This document shows, one piece after another, positions 1 to 8,949 of a DNA stretch of 64,000 nucleotides (its first letter is position 1; every line of letters begins with the position of its first letter). The notes under the pieces were generated by a model. It saw nothing but the letters and a program-made list of their open reading frames with translations, had not been told where the DNA came from and made no database searches. The position numbers and the translations under genes were made by a program. The stretch comes from Deltaproteobacteria bacterium (GTDB taxonomy: Bacteria; Desulfobacterota; Binatia; HRBIN30; JACQVA1). The stretch is from NCBI GenBank assembly GCA_016178705.1, contig JACOST010000024.1:62001-126000 (forward strand), in the 5' to 3' direction.

Positions 1-84
1 CGTTGCAGCAGCGATTGCGAGATCAGGGCGCGATTTTGGAACGCAGATAGAAATGCGGGTGCGGCCGGCTTTGCCCAAGGTGTG

Positions 85-150
85 CCCCTCGATACGCAAC
101 CCTTCGATACGAAGCCTTCGGCTTCTACTCAGTGCCGCTACTCGGGGAGG
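85..150. repeat. Dispersed palindromic element, copy 1
   Basis: The stretch contains CTCGATACG, then TTCGATACGAAGCCTTCGGC, then CTCAGTGCCGCTACTCGGGG. Near-identical copies lie at 5843-5910 and, inverted, at 62526-62586. It sits in the 281-base gap before the first gene, and I see no gene in that gap. A tandem duplication of CGAAAGGGATCGCAC lies just before the first start codon (about 250-280). The element is non-coding and its function is unknown. Confidence 0.8.
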
Positions 151-281
151 CGGATGTCTTCAGGTCATGCGAAATCCGTTTGCCCGAGGTCTCACCCCCT
201 TGCTGTTCGAGGCGCGCTCGATTAACAAATGTTCACGCAGCCAATGCGTGAAAGGGATCGCACGCGAAAGGGATCGCACCG

Positions 282-1508
282 ATGGATCTGAGCTACAGCG
301 CTGAGTACGAACAGTTCCGCAACCAAGTCCGCCAATTTCTGAAAGAGAATTGGCGTCCGGAAGACGCCGATGGCGGCCCGCCACCGGAGAGTCAGGCCGC
401 GATGATGGGCGCGGTGATCCGCACCGACGAGCGCGCCACGCAGTTCCGCTTGAAGGCGATCGAGCGCGGTTACCTCTACCGCCACGTTCCCAAACAGTAC
501 GGCGGCGGCGAGCAGCCGGCCAACGCGCTCCAGGCGCAGATCATCGCCGACGAATTCCGCAAGGTGAAGGCGCCACACGAAGTGATGGGCCAAGGTCCCA
601 GCATGCTGGTGCCGACGCTGGTCGAACACGGCACCGAAGAGCAGAAACAGTTCTTCGTCCGCGACACGTTGCTCGGCAAGATCCTGTGGTGCCAGGGCTA
701 CAGCGAGCCGGGATCGGGCAGCGACCTCGCGTCACTGCGCACCCGCGGCGTGCTCGACGGCGATCACTGGGTCATCAACGGGCAGAAAATTTGGACGTCG
801 AACGCCGACACCGCGCATTGGATGTTCTGTCTCGTGCGCACCGAACCCGACGCGCCGAAGCACGAGGGCATCAGTTACATCCTCGTCGACATGAAGACCC
901 CTGGGCTCGATGTCCGTCCGTTGCGCCAGATGACCGGCGAAGCCGACTTCAACGAAGTCTTCTTCGACAACGTGCGCGTGCCGGCGAGCAACCTCGTCGG
1001 CAAACGCGGCCTGGGCTGGATCGTCAGCCGTTCGACACTCAAGCACGAGCGCGCGTTGATCGGCGGCTCGATGATCCACCGCCGTACCTTCGATGGCTTG
1101 ATGATGCTGGCGCAGGCGGTCAATTTGCGCGGCGAGCCGGCGAGCAAGAACAAAGTGATCCGCAACCGGATGGTCGAGATCGAGTCGAAACTGCTCGCGC
1201 TCGAGTACAACCAATATCGCTTGCTCACTACCGGCGCGCGCGGCGAGGATCCGGGCCTTGCCGGCATGGTGACCAAGCTCTACGGCACGCAGCTCAACTA
1301 CGACATCGGCCGGCTGGCGATGGACATCCTCGCCGATCGCGGCCTGATGGCGCCCGGCGAAGGCAGCGCCCCGGCGATGGGCATGTTCGTCACCGCGTAC
1401 ATGTGGTCGCTCGGCGTCCTGATCGCCGGCGGCACCGCGAACATTCAACGCAACGTCATCGGTGAACGCGGCCTGGGCTTGCCGCGCGACGCGGCAACGA
1501 AACGGTAG
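282..1508 (+). CDS. Acyl-CoA dehydrogenase (FadE/CaiA type), first subunit of a pair
   Basis: This is a 408-residue protein with the full acyl-CoA dehydrogenase fold: an alpha-helical N-domain, the FAD-binding middle domain with the motif CQGYSEPGSGSDLASL and the strand WVINGQKIWTS, and a helical C-domain ending IAGGTANIQRNVIGERGLG. These enzymes make the alpha,beta double bond in an acyl-CoA and pass electrons to ETF. In the C-terminal motif the usual catalytic Glu of the YEGT sequence is replaced (IAGGT). This is common in FadE subunits that work as heteromers with a neighbour. The next gene encodes a second, shorter dehydrogenase, so I infer an alpha2beta2 enzyme like the steroid or cholesterol side-chain dehydrogenases. 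The substrate cannot be told from sequence. An AAAGGG ribosome site precedes the ATG. Confidence 0.93.
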   Translation: MDLSYSAEYEQFRNQVRQFLKENWRPEDADGGPPPESQAAMMGAVIRTDERATQFRLKAIERGYLYRHVPKQYGGGEQPANALQAQIIADEFRKVKAPHEVMGQGPSMLVPTLVEHGTEEQKQFFVRDTLLGKILWCQGYSEPGSGSDLASLRTRGVLDGDHWVINGQKIWTSNADTAHWMFCLVRTEPDAPKHEGISYILVDMKTPGLDVRPLRQMTGEADFNEVFFDNVRVPASNLVGKRGLGWIVSRSTLKHERALIGGSMIHRRTFDGLMMLAQAVNLRGEPASKNKVIRNRMVEIESKLLALEYNQYRLLTTGARGEDPGLAGMVTKLYGTQLNYDIGRLAMDILADRGLMAPGEGSAPAMGMFVTAYMWSLGVLIAGGTANIQRNVIGERGLGLPRDAATKR

Positions 1509-1566
1509 CAAGAATCGGAAACTTACCGCCGAGACGCGGAGACGGAAGCGAATCTCCGAGTCTCCA

Positions 1567-1593
1567 AATCCGCGCAATCCGCGTAATCCGCGG
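1567..1593. repeat. Three tandem 9-base units (AATCCGCGN)
   Basis: In the 100-base gap between the two dehydrogenase genes, the unit AATCCGCG plus one variable base occurs three times in a row. A similar 9-base pattern (ATTGAACGG then ATTCAACGG) lies at about 3602-3620. It belongs to the set of short tandem repeats that fill gaps in this window. Confidence 0.75.
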
Positions 1594-1608
1594 TAAAGGA
1601 TCATCTTC

Positions 1609-2697
1609 ATGGACTTTGGATTGTCAGCCGATCAATTGATGTTGAAGGACACCATCAAGCGCTTCCTCGACAAGCAGTGCCCAACCACTCGCGTGCGTGC
1701 GGTGATGGAGAGCGACACCGGTCACGACCCGAAACTGTGGCAGGAACTCGTCGACCTCGGCGTTGCGGGCCTGATCGTTCCTGCGGCGCAGGGCGGAGCG
1801 GGACTGGAACTGCTGGACTTGGCGCTGGCGGCCGAAGAGTTGGGTCACGCCTGCTGCCCCGGACCTTTCCTCGGCTCGGCTTTGGCAACCATCGCACTCG
1901 TGGAAGGCGCCGACGCGGCGCAGCGCGAGCGCTGGCTGCCGAAGATTGCCGGCGGTGAGATTCTCGCGACCATCGCCATCGGCGAGGACGACAGCCGCTG
2001 GGACCCCGCGACATTCACCACGCAGGTGCGCGGCGGCAAGCTCTCCGGGAGTAAGCCGCTGGTGCCGTACGCGTCGAGCGCGGATGTCATGATTGTCGCC
2101 GCGCACGACGAGCACGGCCCCGGCTTCTGGCTGGTCGAACGCGGCGCGCCTGGCATCGAGGTCAACCCGCTTAAACTGGTCGACATGACTCGGCGTGTCG
2201 AGTCGATGAGCTTCCGCGATACGCCCGCGACCGCACTGGGAGGATCGCGCACCGCCTTGCAGCGCACGATCGACGCGGGCTGCATCCTGGTCGCCGCCGA
2301 CGCGCACGGCGGTTCGCGCCGCTGTCTCAACATGGCGGTCGAGTACGCCATGCAGCGCGAGCAGTTCGGCCAAAAGATCGGCGCGTTTCAGGCGGTGAAG
2401 CATCAACTCGCCAATCTCGCCTCCGAGATCGAGCCGGCGCTGTCGCTGTACTGGTACGCCGCGCACGCCTTCGATCACATCAAAGATCAATCCGAACGCC
2501 ATGCCGCGATCGTGAAGGCGCACATGACCGACCTCTTCGATCGCGTGACGCGCGACACTACCGAATTGCACGGCGGCATCGGCTTCACGTGGGAGTTCGA
2601 TTTGCATCTGTGGTTCCGCCGCGCGGTATTCGACCGCGGTTTTCTCGGCGAAGCGAACTACCATCGCGAGCGCGCGGCGACGTTGGCGGGATGGTGA
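1609..2697 (+). CDS. Acyl-CoA dehydrogenase, second subunit of a pair
   Basis: This 362-residue protein is shorter than typical acyl-CoA dehydrogenases (about 380-400). It starts MDFGLSADQLMLKDTIKRFL and has the conserved C-terminal segments FGQKIGAFQAVKHQLA and LHGGIGFTWEFDLHLWFRRA, which mark FadE-type dehydrogenases. The middle domain is weakly conserved and lacks the clear CQ.YSEPGSGSD flavin motif of its partner. It follows the first dehydrogenase by 100 bases in the same direction. I infer that the two form a heteromeric flavoenzyme in which active-site parts are shared. The role would be beta-oxidation of an unusual or bulky acyl-CoA, electrons going to ETF. Confidence 0.92.
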   Translation: MDFGLSADQLMLKDTIKRFLDKQCPTTRVRAVMESDTGHDPKLWQELVDLGVAGLIVPAAQGGAGLELLDLALAAEELGHACCPGPFLGSALATIALVEGADAAQRERWLPKIAGGEILATIAIGEDDSRWDPATFTTQVRGGKLSGSKPLVPYASSADVMIVAAHDEHGPGFWLVERGAPGIEVNPLKLVDMTRRVESMSFRDTPATALGGSRTALQRTIDAGCILVAADAHGGSRRCLNMAVEYAMQREQFGQKIGAFQAVKHQLANLASEIEPALSLYWYAAHAFDHIKDQSERHAAIVKAHMTDLFDRVTRDTTELHGGIGFTWEFDLHLWFRRAVFDRGFLGEANYHRERAATLAGW

Positions 2698-2705
2698 GAA
2701 GAAGA

Positions 2706-2766
2706 CAGTAGGCGGTAGGCAGAGGGCAGTAGGCAGCTTTGGACTTTGGACCTTAGACTTTGGACC
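2706..2766. repeat. Heptamer short tandem repeat (CAGTAGG, then GGACTTT type units)
   Basis: Nine 7-base units follow one another exactly. The first four are variants of CAGTAGG, a transition unit follows, and the rest are variants of GGACTTT. The array fills the gap after the dehydrogenase gene and runs into the first codon of the next gene (TTG at 2760). The complementary TGCCTAC-type array occurs at 48472-48513. Confidence 0.85.
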
Positions 2767-3575
2767 AATCATTCAAGGCCATCGACTGTTGGGTCAATCC
2801 GCTAACCCCTGAAGCGGCCGTCGCGCCGCCGGAGTTTCTCAAGACGGTCGCGCGCGACTACTTCCATCGCGAAGAGGTTCTGAAAGGCACGCCGCTCGAC
2901 GAAATGGTAGCGATGATGGAGGCGGCGGGCATCGAAGCCGGCTTGCTCACCATCAATGCCGCCGATCCCAAACCGTGCGCCGACATGGCGGCGCAGTATC
3001 CCGGCCGCTTTCTGTTGTCGGCGATGATCGATCCGATGCAGGGCATAGATGCCGTGCGCCAGATCGATCGTCTCGTCAAAGACTACGACGTGCGGCTGAT
3101 CCGCATGGTGCCGTTTCTGTTCAACCGGCCGCCCAATGACAAGGTCTGCTACCCGATCTACGCGAAGTGCATCGAACTCGGCGTCGCCGTGTCGGTGAAC
3201 ACCGGCATTCCCGGTCCGCCGATGCCGGCCGAGCCGCAGCGGCCGATCTATCTCGACGAGGTGTGTCTGTTCTTCCCTGAACTCGTACTGATCATGGCGC
3301 ACGGCGCCGATCCGTGGTGGGGCGAAGCAATCCGCTTCATGCTGAAGTATCCCAACCTATACATGATGACCTCGGCGTACCTGCCGAAGTACCTGCCCGC
3401 GGAGCTGATCCAATTCATGAACACCCGCGGGCAAGACAAGGTGATGTTCGCCACCGACTTTCCGTTCCTGCCGTTCGACCGCGCGATTGAGACCGCGAAG
3501 GCCCTGCCGTTTCGCGAAGGCGTGCTGCGGAAATATCTGCGAGACAACGCGCACCGCGTCTTCCGCTGGGAATGA
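2760..3575 (+). CDS. Amidohydrolase family protein (amidohydrolase_2 type)
   Basis: A 271-residue cytosolic protein resembling the metal-dependent hydrolases of the amidohydrolase-2 group (ACMSD, 4-oxalomesaconate hydratase, resorcylate decarboxylase relatives). Seen are an N-terminal AIDCWVNP, a central RFLLSAMIDP strand, LIMAHGADPWWGEAIRF with the conserved His, and the C-terminal metal-site segment VMFATDFPFLPFDRAIE, ending in the helix YLRDNAHRVFRW. The N-terminal HxH metal pair usual in the family reads DCW here, as in many decarboxylase-like members. The start is TTG, has no ribosome site and lies inside a heptamer repeat, so the true start is uncertain. The N-terminal strand argues it is close to 2760. 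It sits after an acyl-CoA dehydrogenase pair, so a catabolic role is likely, but the substrate is unknown. Confidence 0.85.
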   Translation: MDQSFKAIDCWVNPLTPEAAVAPPEFLKTVARDYFHREEVLKGTPLDEMVAMMEAAGIEAGLLTINAADPKPCADMAAQYPGRFLLSAMIDPMQGIDAVRQIDRLVKDYDVRLIRMVPFLFNRPPNDKVCYPIYAKCIELGVAVSVNTGIPGPPMPAEPQRPIYLDEVCLFFPELVLIMAHGADPWWGEAIRFMLKYPNLYMMTSAYLPKYLPAELIQFMNTRGQDKVMFATDFPFLPFDRAIETAKALPFREGVLRKYLRDNAHRVFRWE

Positions 3576-3739
3576 GCGGCGACGGACCTTCCTTACAACA
3601 GATTGAACGGATTCAACGGATGCGGAGACTGAGCCAGAAGGCGGTCTCGGTTATGGCCCGGCGGGTATAGCGCATCAATTGGCGCCGGCCAATCGCGGCG
3701 TGCACTTGGCCGTTGTCATCCGCTATAGTGCGCCCGCCC

Positions 3740-4792
3740 ATGGCGACGACACGGTCAGCGCAGACCATCGAGTCGATGGAGAGCCGGCTGCTCTTCGTCA
3801 TCGGTCCACCACGTTCCGGCTCGACGTTGCTGATGCGCATGCTCAGCTCACACTCCGCCATCTACAGCCGACCCGAGCCGCATCTGCTGACGCCGCTGGC
3901 GCATCTCGGCTACTACGAGACCGTCGATGCCGCGCCCTTCGATCACCTGCAAGCGGCGCAGGCCGCGCGTGAGTTCGTCGCCGATCTCCCGCGCGGCGAA
4001 CAAGACTATCTCGACGCCTGCCGCGCCTACACCGACGTGCTCTACGGCCGCATGCTGGCGGCGCGTGGCAAAGGCAAGCCGCTGTTCCTAGACAAGACGC
4101 CGGCCAACGGGTTGATCCTCCCGTTCATCGCCAAGCTCTACCCCAACGCGCGCTACGTCGTACTGACGCGGCACCCTGCCGCGGTCTTCAGCTCATTTGC
4201 GAATTCGTTTTTCGACAGCGACTACGAGGCGGCGCGCAAATTCAATCCGATCTTGAACCGCTACGTCCCGGCGATGGCGCGCTTCCTCCGCAAGCGGTCG
4301 GTACCGCTCGTCCAAGTCGGCTACGAACAGCTCGTGCAGCAACCTGAAATAGAAATGCGGCGGGTGTGCGAGTTCCTCGATATCGCCTTCGAGCCGAGGA
4401 TGATCGAGTACGGCGAGCAGCAACCCGAATCGAAGGGGTTGGGCGATCCGGTCAATGTAGATCGGCACACTCGACCCGTAACCGAATCGGTCGAGAAGTG
4501 GGCATCCGAACTCGCGCTCGATTCGCGCAAGCTACAGATCGTGCGTGAAATGATCGAGACAATCGACGACGGCGATTTGTCGACGTGGGGTTTTCCGCGG
4601 GCGACCATCTTCGCTCCGGTCGAAGCCGCGGCGCAACGCGGTGGACTGCAGCCGCCGCACCCGCCGGCGCTCGATCGCTTTCAGATCCAACGCAAACTGC
4701 TCGTGCTGCTGCGCCGCAACATTCAGCAGAACGCCTTCGGCCGACTGGTTCGCCGTGTGCGCCTCTTCTGCGACGTGCTGCTGCGGGGTTAA
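3740..4792 (+). CDS. Sulfotransferase family protein
   Basis: A 350-residue PAPS-dependent sulfotransferase. The 5'-phosphosulfate loop is seen as FVIGPPRSGSTLLMRML near the N-terminus, and the 3'-phosphate binding segment as YVVLTRHPAAVFSS about 130 residues further on. The family transfers sulfate from PAPS to hydroxyl or amino groups of small molecules or surface glycans. I chose the ATG at 3740 because the only longer option is a TTG at 3713 without a ribosome site. The C-terminal 80 residues are basic and proline-rich, with no recognised domain. It lies downstream of the amidohydrolase gene, 164 bases away, and may have its own promoter. The substrate is unknown. Confidence 0.88.
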   Translation: MATTRSAQTIESMESRLLFVIGPPRSGSTLLMRMLSSHSAIYSRPEPHLLTPLAHLGYYETVDAAPFDHLQAAQAAREFVADLPRGEQDYLDACRAYTDVLYGRMLAARGKGKPLFLDKTPANGLILPFIAKLYPNARYVVLTRHPAAVFSSFANSFFDSDYEAARKFNPILNRYVPAMARFLRKRSVPLVQVGYEQLVQQPEIEMRRVCEFLDIAFEPRMIEYGEQQPESKGLGDPVNVDRHTRPVTESVEKWASELALDSRKLQIVREMIETIDDGDLSTWGFPRATIFAPVEAAAQRGGLQPPHPPALDRFQIQRKLLVLLRRNIQQNAFGRLVRRVRLFCDVLLRG

Positions 4793-4815
4793 GCTTTCGC
4801 GCTTTGCTTGCACGC

Positions 4816-5805
4816 CTACGGAACCAGGATCACCTTCCCCACCGTCTGCTGCGATTCGATCTTGGCGTGCGCGGCCGCGGCTTCGCTGAGCGGCATGGTC
4901 TCGATCGGCAGCGTGATCGCGCCGGACATCAGGCCCTCGAAGAGCGCGTTGTACGCGGACGGAATCTGATCCATGTGATTCTGGATCGTGGCGCCGAGGA
5001 AGTACGTGCGCAGACCGAGATTGCGACTCGATCGCATCAGATACGTGATCGCTTCCATCGGCGGATCGCCAGCGGCATGTCCGAACAGGACGATCGTTCC
5101 ATCGGCGGCCGCCATGTCGACCGAACGCTGGAAGTACGGACCGGCCACCGAGTCGTAGACGACATTGGCGCCGTTCCCACCGGTCAACTCACGCACGCGC
5201 CCGACCGGGTCTTCGCTGCGATAATTGATCGCGTGCGTGTGTCCAGCTTGTTTCGCGATCGCCGCTTTTTCCGCGCTGCTCACCAAGCCGATGCTGGTGG
5301 CACCGATCTGTCGGCACAGTCCGCCGAGAAAGCAGCCGACGCTGCCAGCCGCCGCGTGCGTGACCACCGTCGTTTCTGGCGTGAGCGGACAGACTTGCCG
5401 CGCCAGAAAGTACGCCGTCAGCCCGGCGACCGGACAGCTCGCGGCTCTTTCGAACGACAGCCCTGACGGAATCGGCACCGCGATGGCGCTGAACGCCAGC
5501 GAATACTCGGCGTACGCGCCGCTGGTGTTGATGCACAGCACGCGGTCGCCGAGCTTGAGATGGTCGACGCCCTCGCCGACGGCATCGACCACGCCGGCGA
5601 AGTCGCTGCCGGGAATCAACGGCAACGCGATGTCGGGTTCATCGCCGCGGCGCGTGTTGATGTCGTGGAAGTTGATCGCGATGGCGTGATTACGAACGCG
5701 AATGAACCCCGGCGGTGGCTCGGGCACAGGAACCGTTACCACCTTGAGGACCTCGGGACCGCCGAGCCGGTCGTATTGGATCGCGTGCATCGTCTTGGGT
5801 GTCAT
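4816..5805 (-). CDS. Zinc-free NADPH:quinone oxidoreductase (MDR superfamily)
   Basis: A 329-residue medium-chain dehydrogenase/reductase. It begins with the quinone-reductase signature MHAIQYDRLGGPEVLKV and continues with PGSDFAGVVDAVGEGV. The Rossmann nucleotide site is THAAAGSVGCFLGGL at about residue 150. No structural zinc cysteines are seen, which fits the QOR/zeta-crystallin branch that reduces quinones or enoyl groups with NADPH. The start at 5805 lacks a clear ribosome site; an internal ATG at 5790 is an alternative. It is divergent from the aconitase gene and convergent with the sulfotransferase gene, so it is a single-gene unit. Confidence 0.92.
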   Translation of the reverse strand: MTPKTMHAIQYDRLGGPEVLKVVTVPVPEPPPGFIRVRNHAIAINFHDINTRRGDEPDIALPLIPGSDFAGVVDAVGEGVDHLKLGDRVLCINTSGAYAEYSLAFSAIAVPIPSGLSFERAASCPVAGLTAYFLARQVCPLTPETTVVTHAAAGSVGCFLGGLCRQIGATSIGLVSSAEKAAIAKQAGHTHAINYRSEDPVGRVRELTGGNGANVVYDSVAGPYFQRSVDMAAADGTIVLFGHAAGDPPMEAITYLMRSSRNLGLRTYFLGATIQNHMDQIPSAYNALFEGLMSGAITLPIETMPLSEAAAAHAKIESQQTVGKVILVP

Positions 5806-5842
5806 GAAGCGAACATAGCGAACAAACGCCCCGAAAGCAGCG

Positions 5843-5910
5843 CCCCTCGATACGCCGCCCTTCGATACGAAGCCTTCGGCTTCTACTCAGTGCGGCTACT
5901 CGGGGAAGCG
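5843..5910. repeat. Dispersed palindromic element, copy 2
   Basis: This is a near-exact copy of the element at 85-150: CTCGATACG, then TTCGATACGAAGCCTTCGGC, then CTCAGTGCGGCTACTCGGGG. It lies in the 310-base divergent gap between the quinone reductase and aconitase genes. That gap holds no gene, only this element and the inverted repeat after it. Confidence 0.8.
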
Positions 5911-5933
5911 GTGCAGCTCGGCTGATGAAAGAC

Positions 5934-6001
5934 GGGAGGGCGAGGCTCCCGCCGAGCCGCACGGCGCAAACCGAACGGCTCGCCGGAAGGCTCGCCCTCC
6001 C
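5934..6001. repeat. Inverted repeat, 11-base arms
   Basis: The arm GGGAGGGCGAG at 5934-5944 is matched exactly by CTCGCCCTCCC at 5991-6001, and shorter GGCTC/GAGCC pairings lie inside. It ends in CTCTTTTTCG on the plus strand, so it could form a stem-loop. It lies between two divergent genes, so a terminator role is not expected. It is more likely a second type of mobile or structural intergenic element. Confidence 0.65.
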
Positions 6002-6115
6002 TCTTTTTCGCATGCTTCCTTCTGATGCCCTGCGCCAGCCCGGTTTCCAATCGCGCGAATCTTTGCCACACTCACGGCCCTCACTCCGATTTTGAGGATC
6101 AAGGAGCACAGCAGC

Positions 6116-8368
6116 ATGACCCAACTCGAAGCGATCACCAAACTCTACGCCCGCCTTGCGGAGACCACCGCATTGATGCGCCGCCGCTTGAGCCGCGATC
6201 TGACGTTGGCGGAGAAGATTCTCTTCGCTCATCTCGACAAACTCGAGACCGCGGAGACCGTGCGCGGCAAAAGCTGGATTGATCTGTGGCCCGATTGCGT
6301 CGCGATGCAGGACGCTACCGCGCAGATGGCGCTGCTGCAGTTCATGCAAGCTGGCCGCAAGCACGTCGCGGTGCCAACCACCGTTCACTGCGATCATCTC
6401 ATCCGGGCCCGCATCGGCGCCGATGCGGACATGCAAGTCGCGCTCAACGAGAACAACGAGGTCTATCAATTTCTGCGCACGGCTTCGCAGAAGTACGGCA
6501 TCGGCTTCTGGAACCCCGGCGCGGGCATCATTCATCAGGTCGTGCTGGAGAACTACGCCTTCCCCGGCGGCCTGACCATCGGCACCGACTCGCACACGCC
6601 CAACGGCGGCGGACTCGGCATGCTCGCGATCGGTGTCGGCGGCGCCGACGCGGCCGACGTGATGGCCGGCCTGCCGTGGAACGTGCTGATGCCCAAGTTG
6701 GTCGGCGTCCGACTCACCGGCTCGCTCAACGGCTGGACATCGCCGAAAGACGTCATCCTCAAGCTCGCCGGAATTCTGACGGTGAAGGGCGGCACCGGTC
6801 GGATCATCGAGTACTTCGGCGCGGGCACACGCTCGATCAGCTGTACCGGCAAGGCCACGATCACCAACATGGGCGCGGAACTCGGGGCGACCACGTCGGT
6901 GTTCCCATTCGACGAACGCATGGCCACGTATCTGCGCGCCACCAATCGCAGCGACCTCGCGTCGCTCGCGCAACAACACGCGGCCAATCTGGTCGCCGAC
7001 CCTGGCGTCGAAAACGATCCGAGCAAGTTCTACGACGAGATCGTCGACATCGATCTCTCCACGTTGGAGCCGCATGTCGTCGGCCCGCACACGCCTGATC
7101 TAGCGCGGCCGATCTCGCAACTCGCGGCCGACGCGAAGAAGGGCAACTACCCGATCGGCATCAAGGTGTCGCTGATCGGCAGTTGCACTAACTCGTCGTA
7201 CGAAGACATCGGCCGTTCGGCGAACGTGGCGGCGCAAGCGCTCACGCACGGGCTCAAAGCGCGCACGCCGTTTCTCATCACCCCGGGCTCAGACCAGATC
7301 CACAACACAATCGAGCGCGACGGCCAACTAGAGACATTGGAGAAGATCGGCGGCACCGTGCTCGCCAACGCTTGCGGCCCGTGCATCGGCCAGTGGCAGC
7401 GCGACGACATCAAGAAGGGCGAGCGCAATACCATCGTCACATCGTTCAACCGCAACTTCCCCGCCCGCAACGACGAGAATCCGGAGACGCTCGCGTTCAT
7501 CGCCAGTCCCGAGATCGTCACCGCGCTCGCGCTCGCCGGGCGGCTCGACTTCAATCCCCTCACCGACACGCTCGCAGTGAACGGCAAACAAGTGAAGCTC
7601 GAACCACCCACGGCACCCGAGCTGCCGGCACGCGGCTTTGCGCCCGGCGAGAGCGGCTTCGTCGCGCCGCCGGCGGACGGCAGTGCGGTCACCATCGTCG
7701 TAAAGCCCGACAGCGAGCGGCTGCAACTGCTCGCGCCATTCGCGGCATGGGACGGCAAGGACTACGAACGCCTCGCGGTCTTGGTGAAAGCAAAAGGCAA
7801 GTGCACGACCGATCACATTTCGCCCGCCGGGCCGTGGCTGAAGTACCGCGGCCATCTCGACAAGATCAGCGACAACATGTTCCTCGGCGCCAACAGCGCG
7901 TTCGGCGGCGATGCAGGTAAAGGCCTCAATGTGCTCTCCAACGAACGCGGCGTCGCGTTCGCCAAGATCGCGCGTCACTACAAAGCCGAAGGGCTCGCGT
8001 GGATCGCCATCGGCGACGAGAACTACGGCGAAGGCTCCAGCCGCGAGCACGCCGCCATGGAACCGCGCTTCCTCGGCGGCAAGGCGGTGATCGCGCGCAG
8101 CTTCGCGCGCATTCACGAGACAAATCTCAAGAAGCAAGGGATGCTGCCGCTGACGTTTGGCGATGCGAAGGACTACGACAAGATTCAGGAGACCGATCGC
8201 ATCAGCATCGTCGGGCTGCGCGATCTCGCTCCCGGCAAGCCGGTGAAAGTCGTCATCCATCACAGCGGCGGCAAAGACGACACGATCGAGTGCCGTCACA
8301 GCTTCAGCGCCGACCAGCTCGCGTGGTTCAAAGCCGGCGGCGCGATGAACCTGCAACGCGGCGCGTGA
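6116..8368 (+). CDS. acn: Aconitate hydratase (mitochondrial-type aconitase)
   Basis: A 750-residue enzyme that interconverts citrate and isocitrate in the TCA and glyoxylate cycles, in the cytosol. The three 4Fe-4S cluster cysteines are seen in [13 protein letters not shown] and [10 protein letters not shown]. Other active-site segments are [24 protein letters not shown] and [18 protein letters not shown]. Length and order (three alpha/beta domains, then the swivel domain after about residue 530) match the short mitochondrial aconitases rather than AcnA (about 890) or AcnB. The ATG at 6116 is chosen because AAGGAG lies 9 bases before it; the upstream TTG at 6092 would place that site inside the gene. 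It is a single gene facing a divergent neighbour. Confidence 0.95.
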   Translation: MTQLEAITKLYARLAETTALMRRRLSRDLTLAEKILFAHLDKLETAETVRGKSWIDLWPDCVAMQDATAQMALLQFMQAGRKHVAVPTTVHCDHLIRARIGADADMQVALNENNEVYQFLRTASQKYGIGFWNPGAGIIHQVVLENYAFPGGLTIGTDSHTPNGGGLGMLAIGVGGADAADVMAGLPWNVLMPKLVGVRLTGSLNGWTSPKDVILKLAGILTVKGGTGRIIEYFGAGTRSISCTGKATITNMGAELGATTSVFPFDERMATYLRATNRSDLASLAQQHAANLVADPGVENDPSKFYDEIVDIDLSTLEPHVVGPHTPDLARPISQLAADAKKGNYPIGIKVSLIGSCTNSSYEDIGRSANVAAQALTHGLKARTPFLITPGSDQIHNTIERDGQLETLEKIGGTVLANACGPCIGQWQRDDIKKGERNTIVTSFNRNFPARNDENPETLAFIASPEIVTALALAGRLDFNPLTDTLAVNGKQVKLEPPTAPELPARGFAPGESGFVAPPADGSAVTIVVKPDSERLQLLAPFAAWDGKDYERLAVLVKAKGKCTTDHISPAGPWLKYRGHLDKISDNMFLGANSAFGGDAGKGLNVLSNERGVAFAKIARHYKAEGLAWIAIGDENYGEGSSREHAAMEPRFLGGKAVIARSFARIHETNLKKQGMLPLTFGDAKDYDKIQETDRISIVGLRDLAPGKPVKVVIHHSGGKDDTIECRHSFSADQLAWFKAGGAMNLQRGA

Positions 8369-8375
8369 GCAAGGC

Positions 8376-8410
8376 AGGTTGTTAGGGTGTTAGGTTGTTG
8401 GCTGTTAGGT
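8376..8410. repeat. Short tandem repeat, 8-base units (GTTGTTAG type)
   Basis: Directly after the aconitase stop codon the 8-base unit GTTGTTAG and close variants repeat about four times. The array fills the convergent gap before cutA. It resembles the 7-base arrays elsewhere in the window but has a different period. Confidence 0.65.
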
Positions 8411-8417
8411 CAGACGC

Positions 8418-8738
8418 CTAACGGCGAACAGCCTTCTCCAACCAATCCAAGTACGGCTGCGACCCGGCGCTGATCGACAACGCGATCACCTCCGGCGTTT
8501 CGTACGAATGCAGTGCGCACACGCGCGCCTCGAGTTCGTCGAACAACGCGGCGCGCGTCTTGATGATGAGCAGTCGCTCTTCATCGCGCTGCACGGCGCC
8601 CTCCCACATGTAGATCGAACGGATTGGCCCAACGACGTTCACGCACGCCGCAAGCTGCTCATCGACCAGTGCTTCGGCGATCCGCTCGCCTTCCTCGGCG
8701 GAGGCGACAGTGACGAGCACAACGATGAAGTCAGTCAT
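8418..8738 (-). CDS. cutA: CutA1 divalent-cation tolerance protein
   Basis: A 106-residue protein matching the small trimeric CutA1 family, which is similar in fold to PII signal proteins. Seen are the N-terminal FIVVLVTVASAEEGERIAEA, the central CVNVVGPIRSIYMWEGAVQ, and the C-terminal SYETPEVIAL and YLDWLEKAV. The family is nearly universal. It is linked to copper tolerance in E. coli, but its biochemical role is unsettled. The gene is convergent with the aconitase gene and divergent from the acetyltransferase gene. Confidence 0.94.
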   Translation of the reverse strand: MTDFIVVLVTVASAEEGERIAEALVDEQLAACVNVVGPIRSIYMWEGAVQRDEERLLIIKTRAALFDELEARVCALHSYETPEVIALSISAGSQPYLDWLEKAVRR

Positions 8739-8949
8739 CCGAAATCCTCACAGTGCTGCGTGAGCCCCAGCCCGCGCGCTTTCGCAGCGTAGCAGATAGA
8801 GAAGGGAAATGAGCAGCACCGCATTCGGCTTTGACTTCGAGACAGGTTGTGACCTACGGAAGTCGCAATCAAGGGCGTACAGACTCGCCGAACTCGGCGG
8901 CGGCTGTGAATTTCATTCGGGAGTAGAATTGCAGTTGGGCAGACAAGGG

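Noticed and set aside
3706..3729. Promoter of the sulfotransferase gene (TTGGCC and TATAGT)
   Set aside because: The spacer is only 12 bases.
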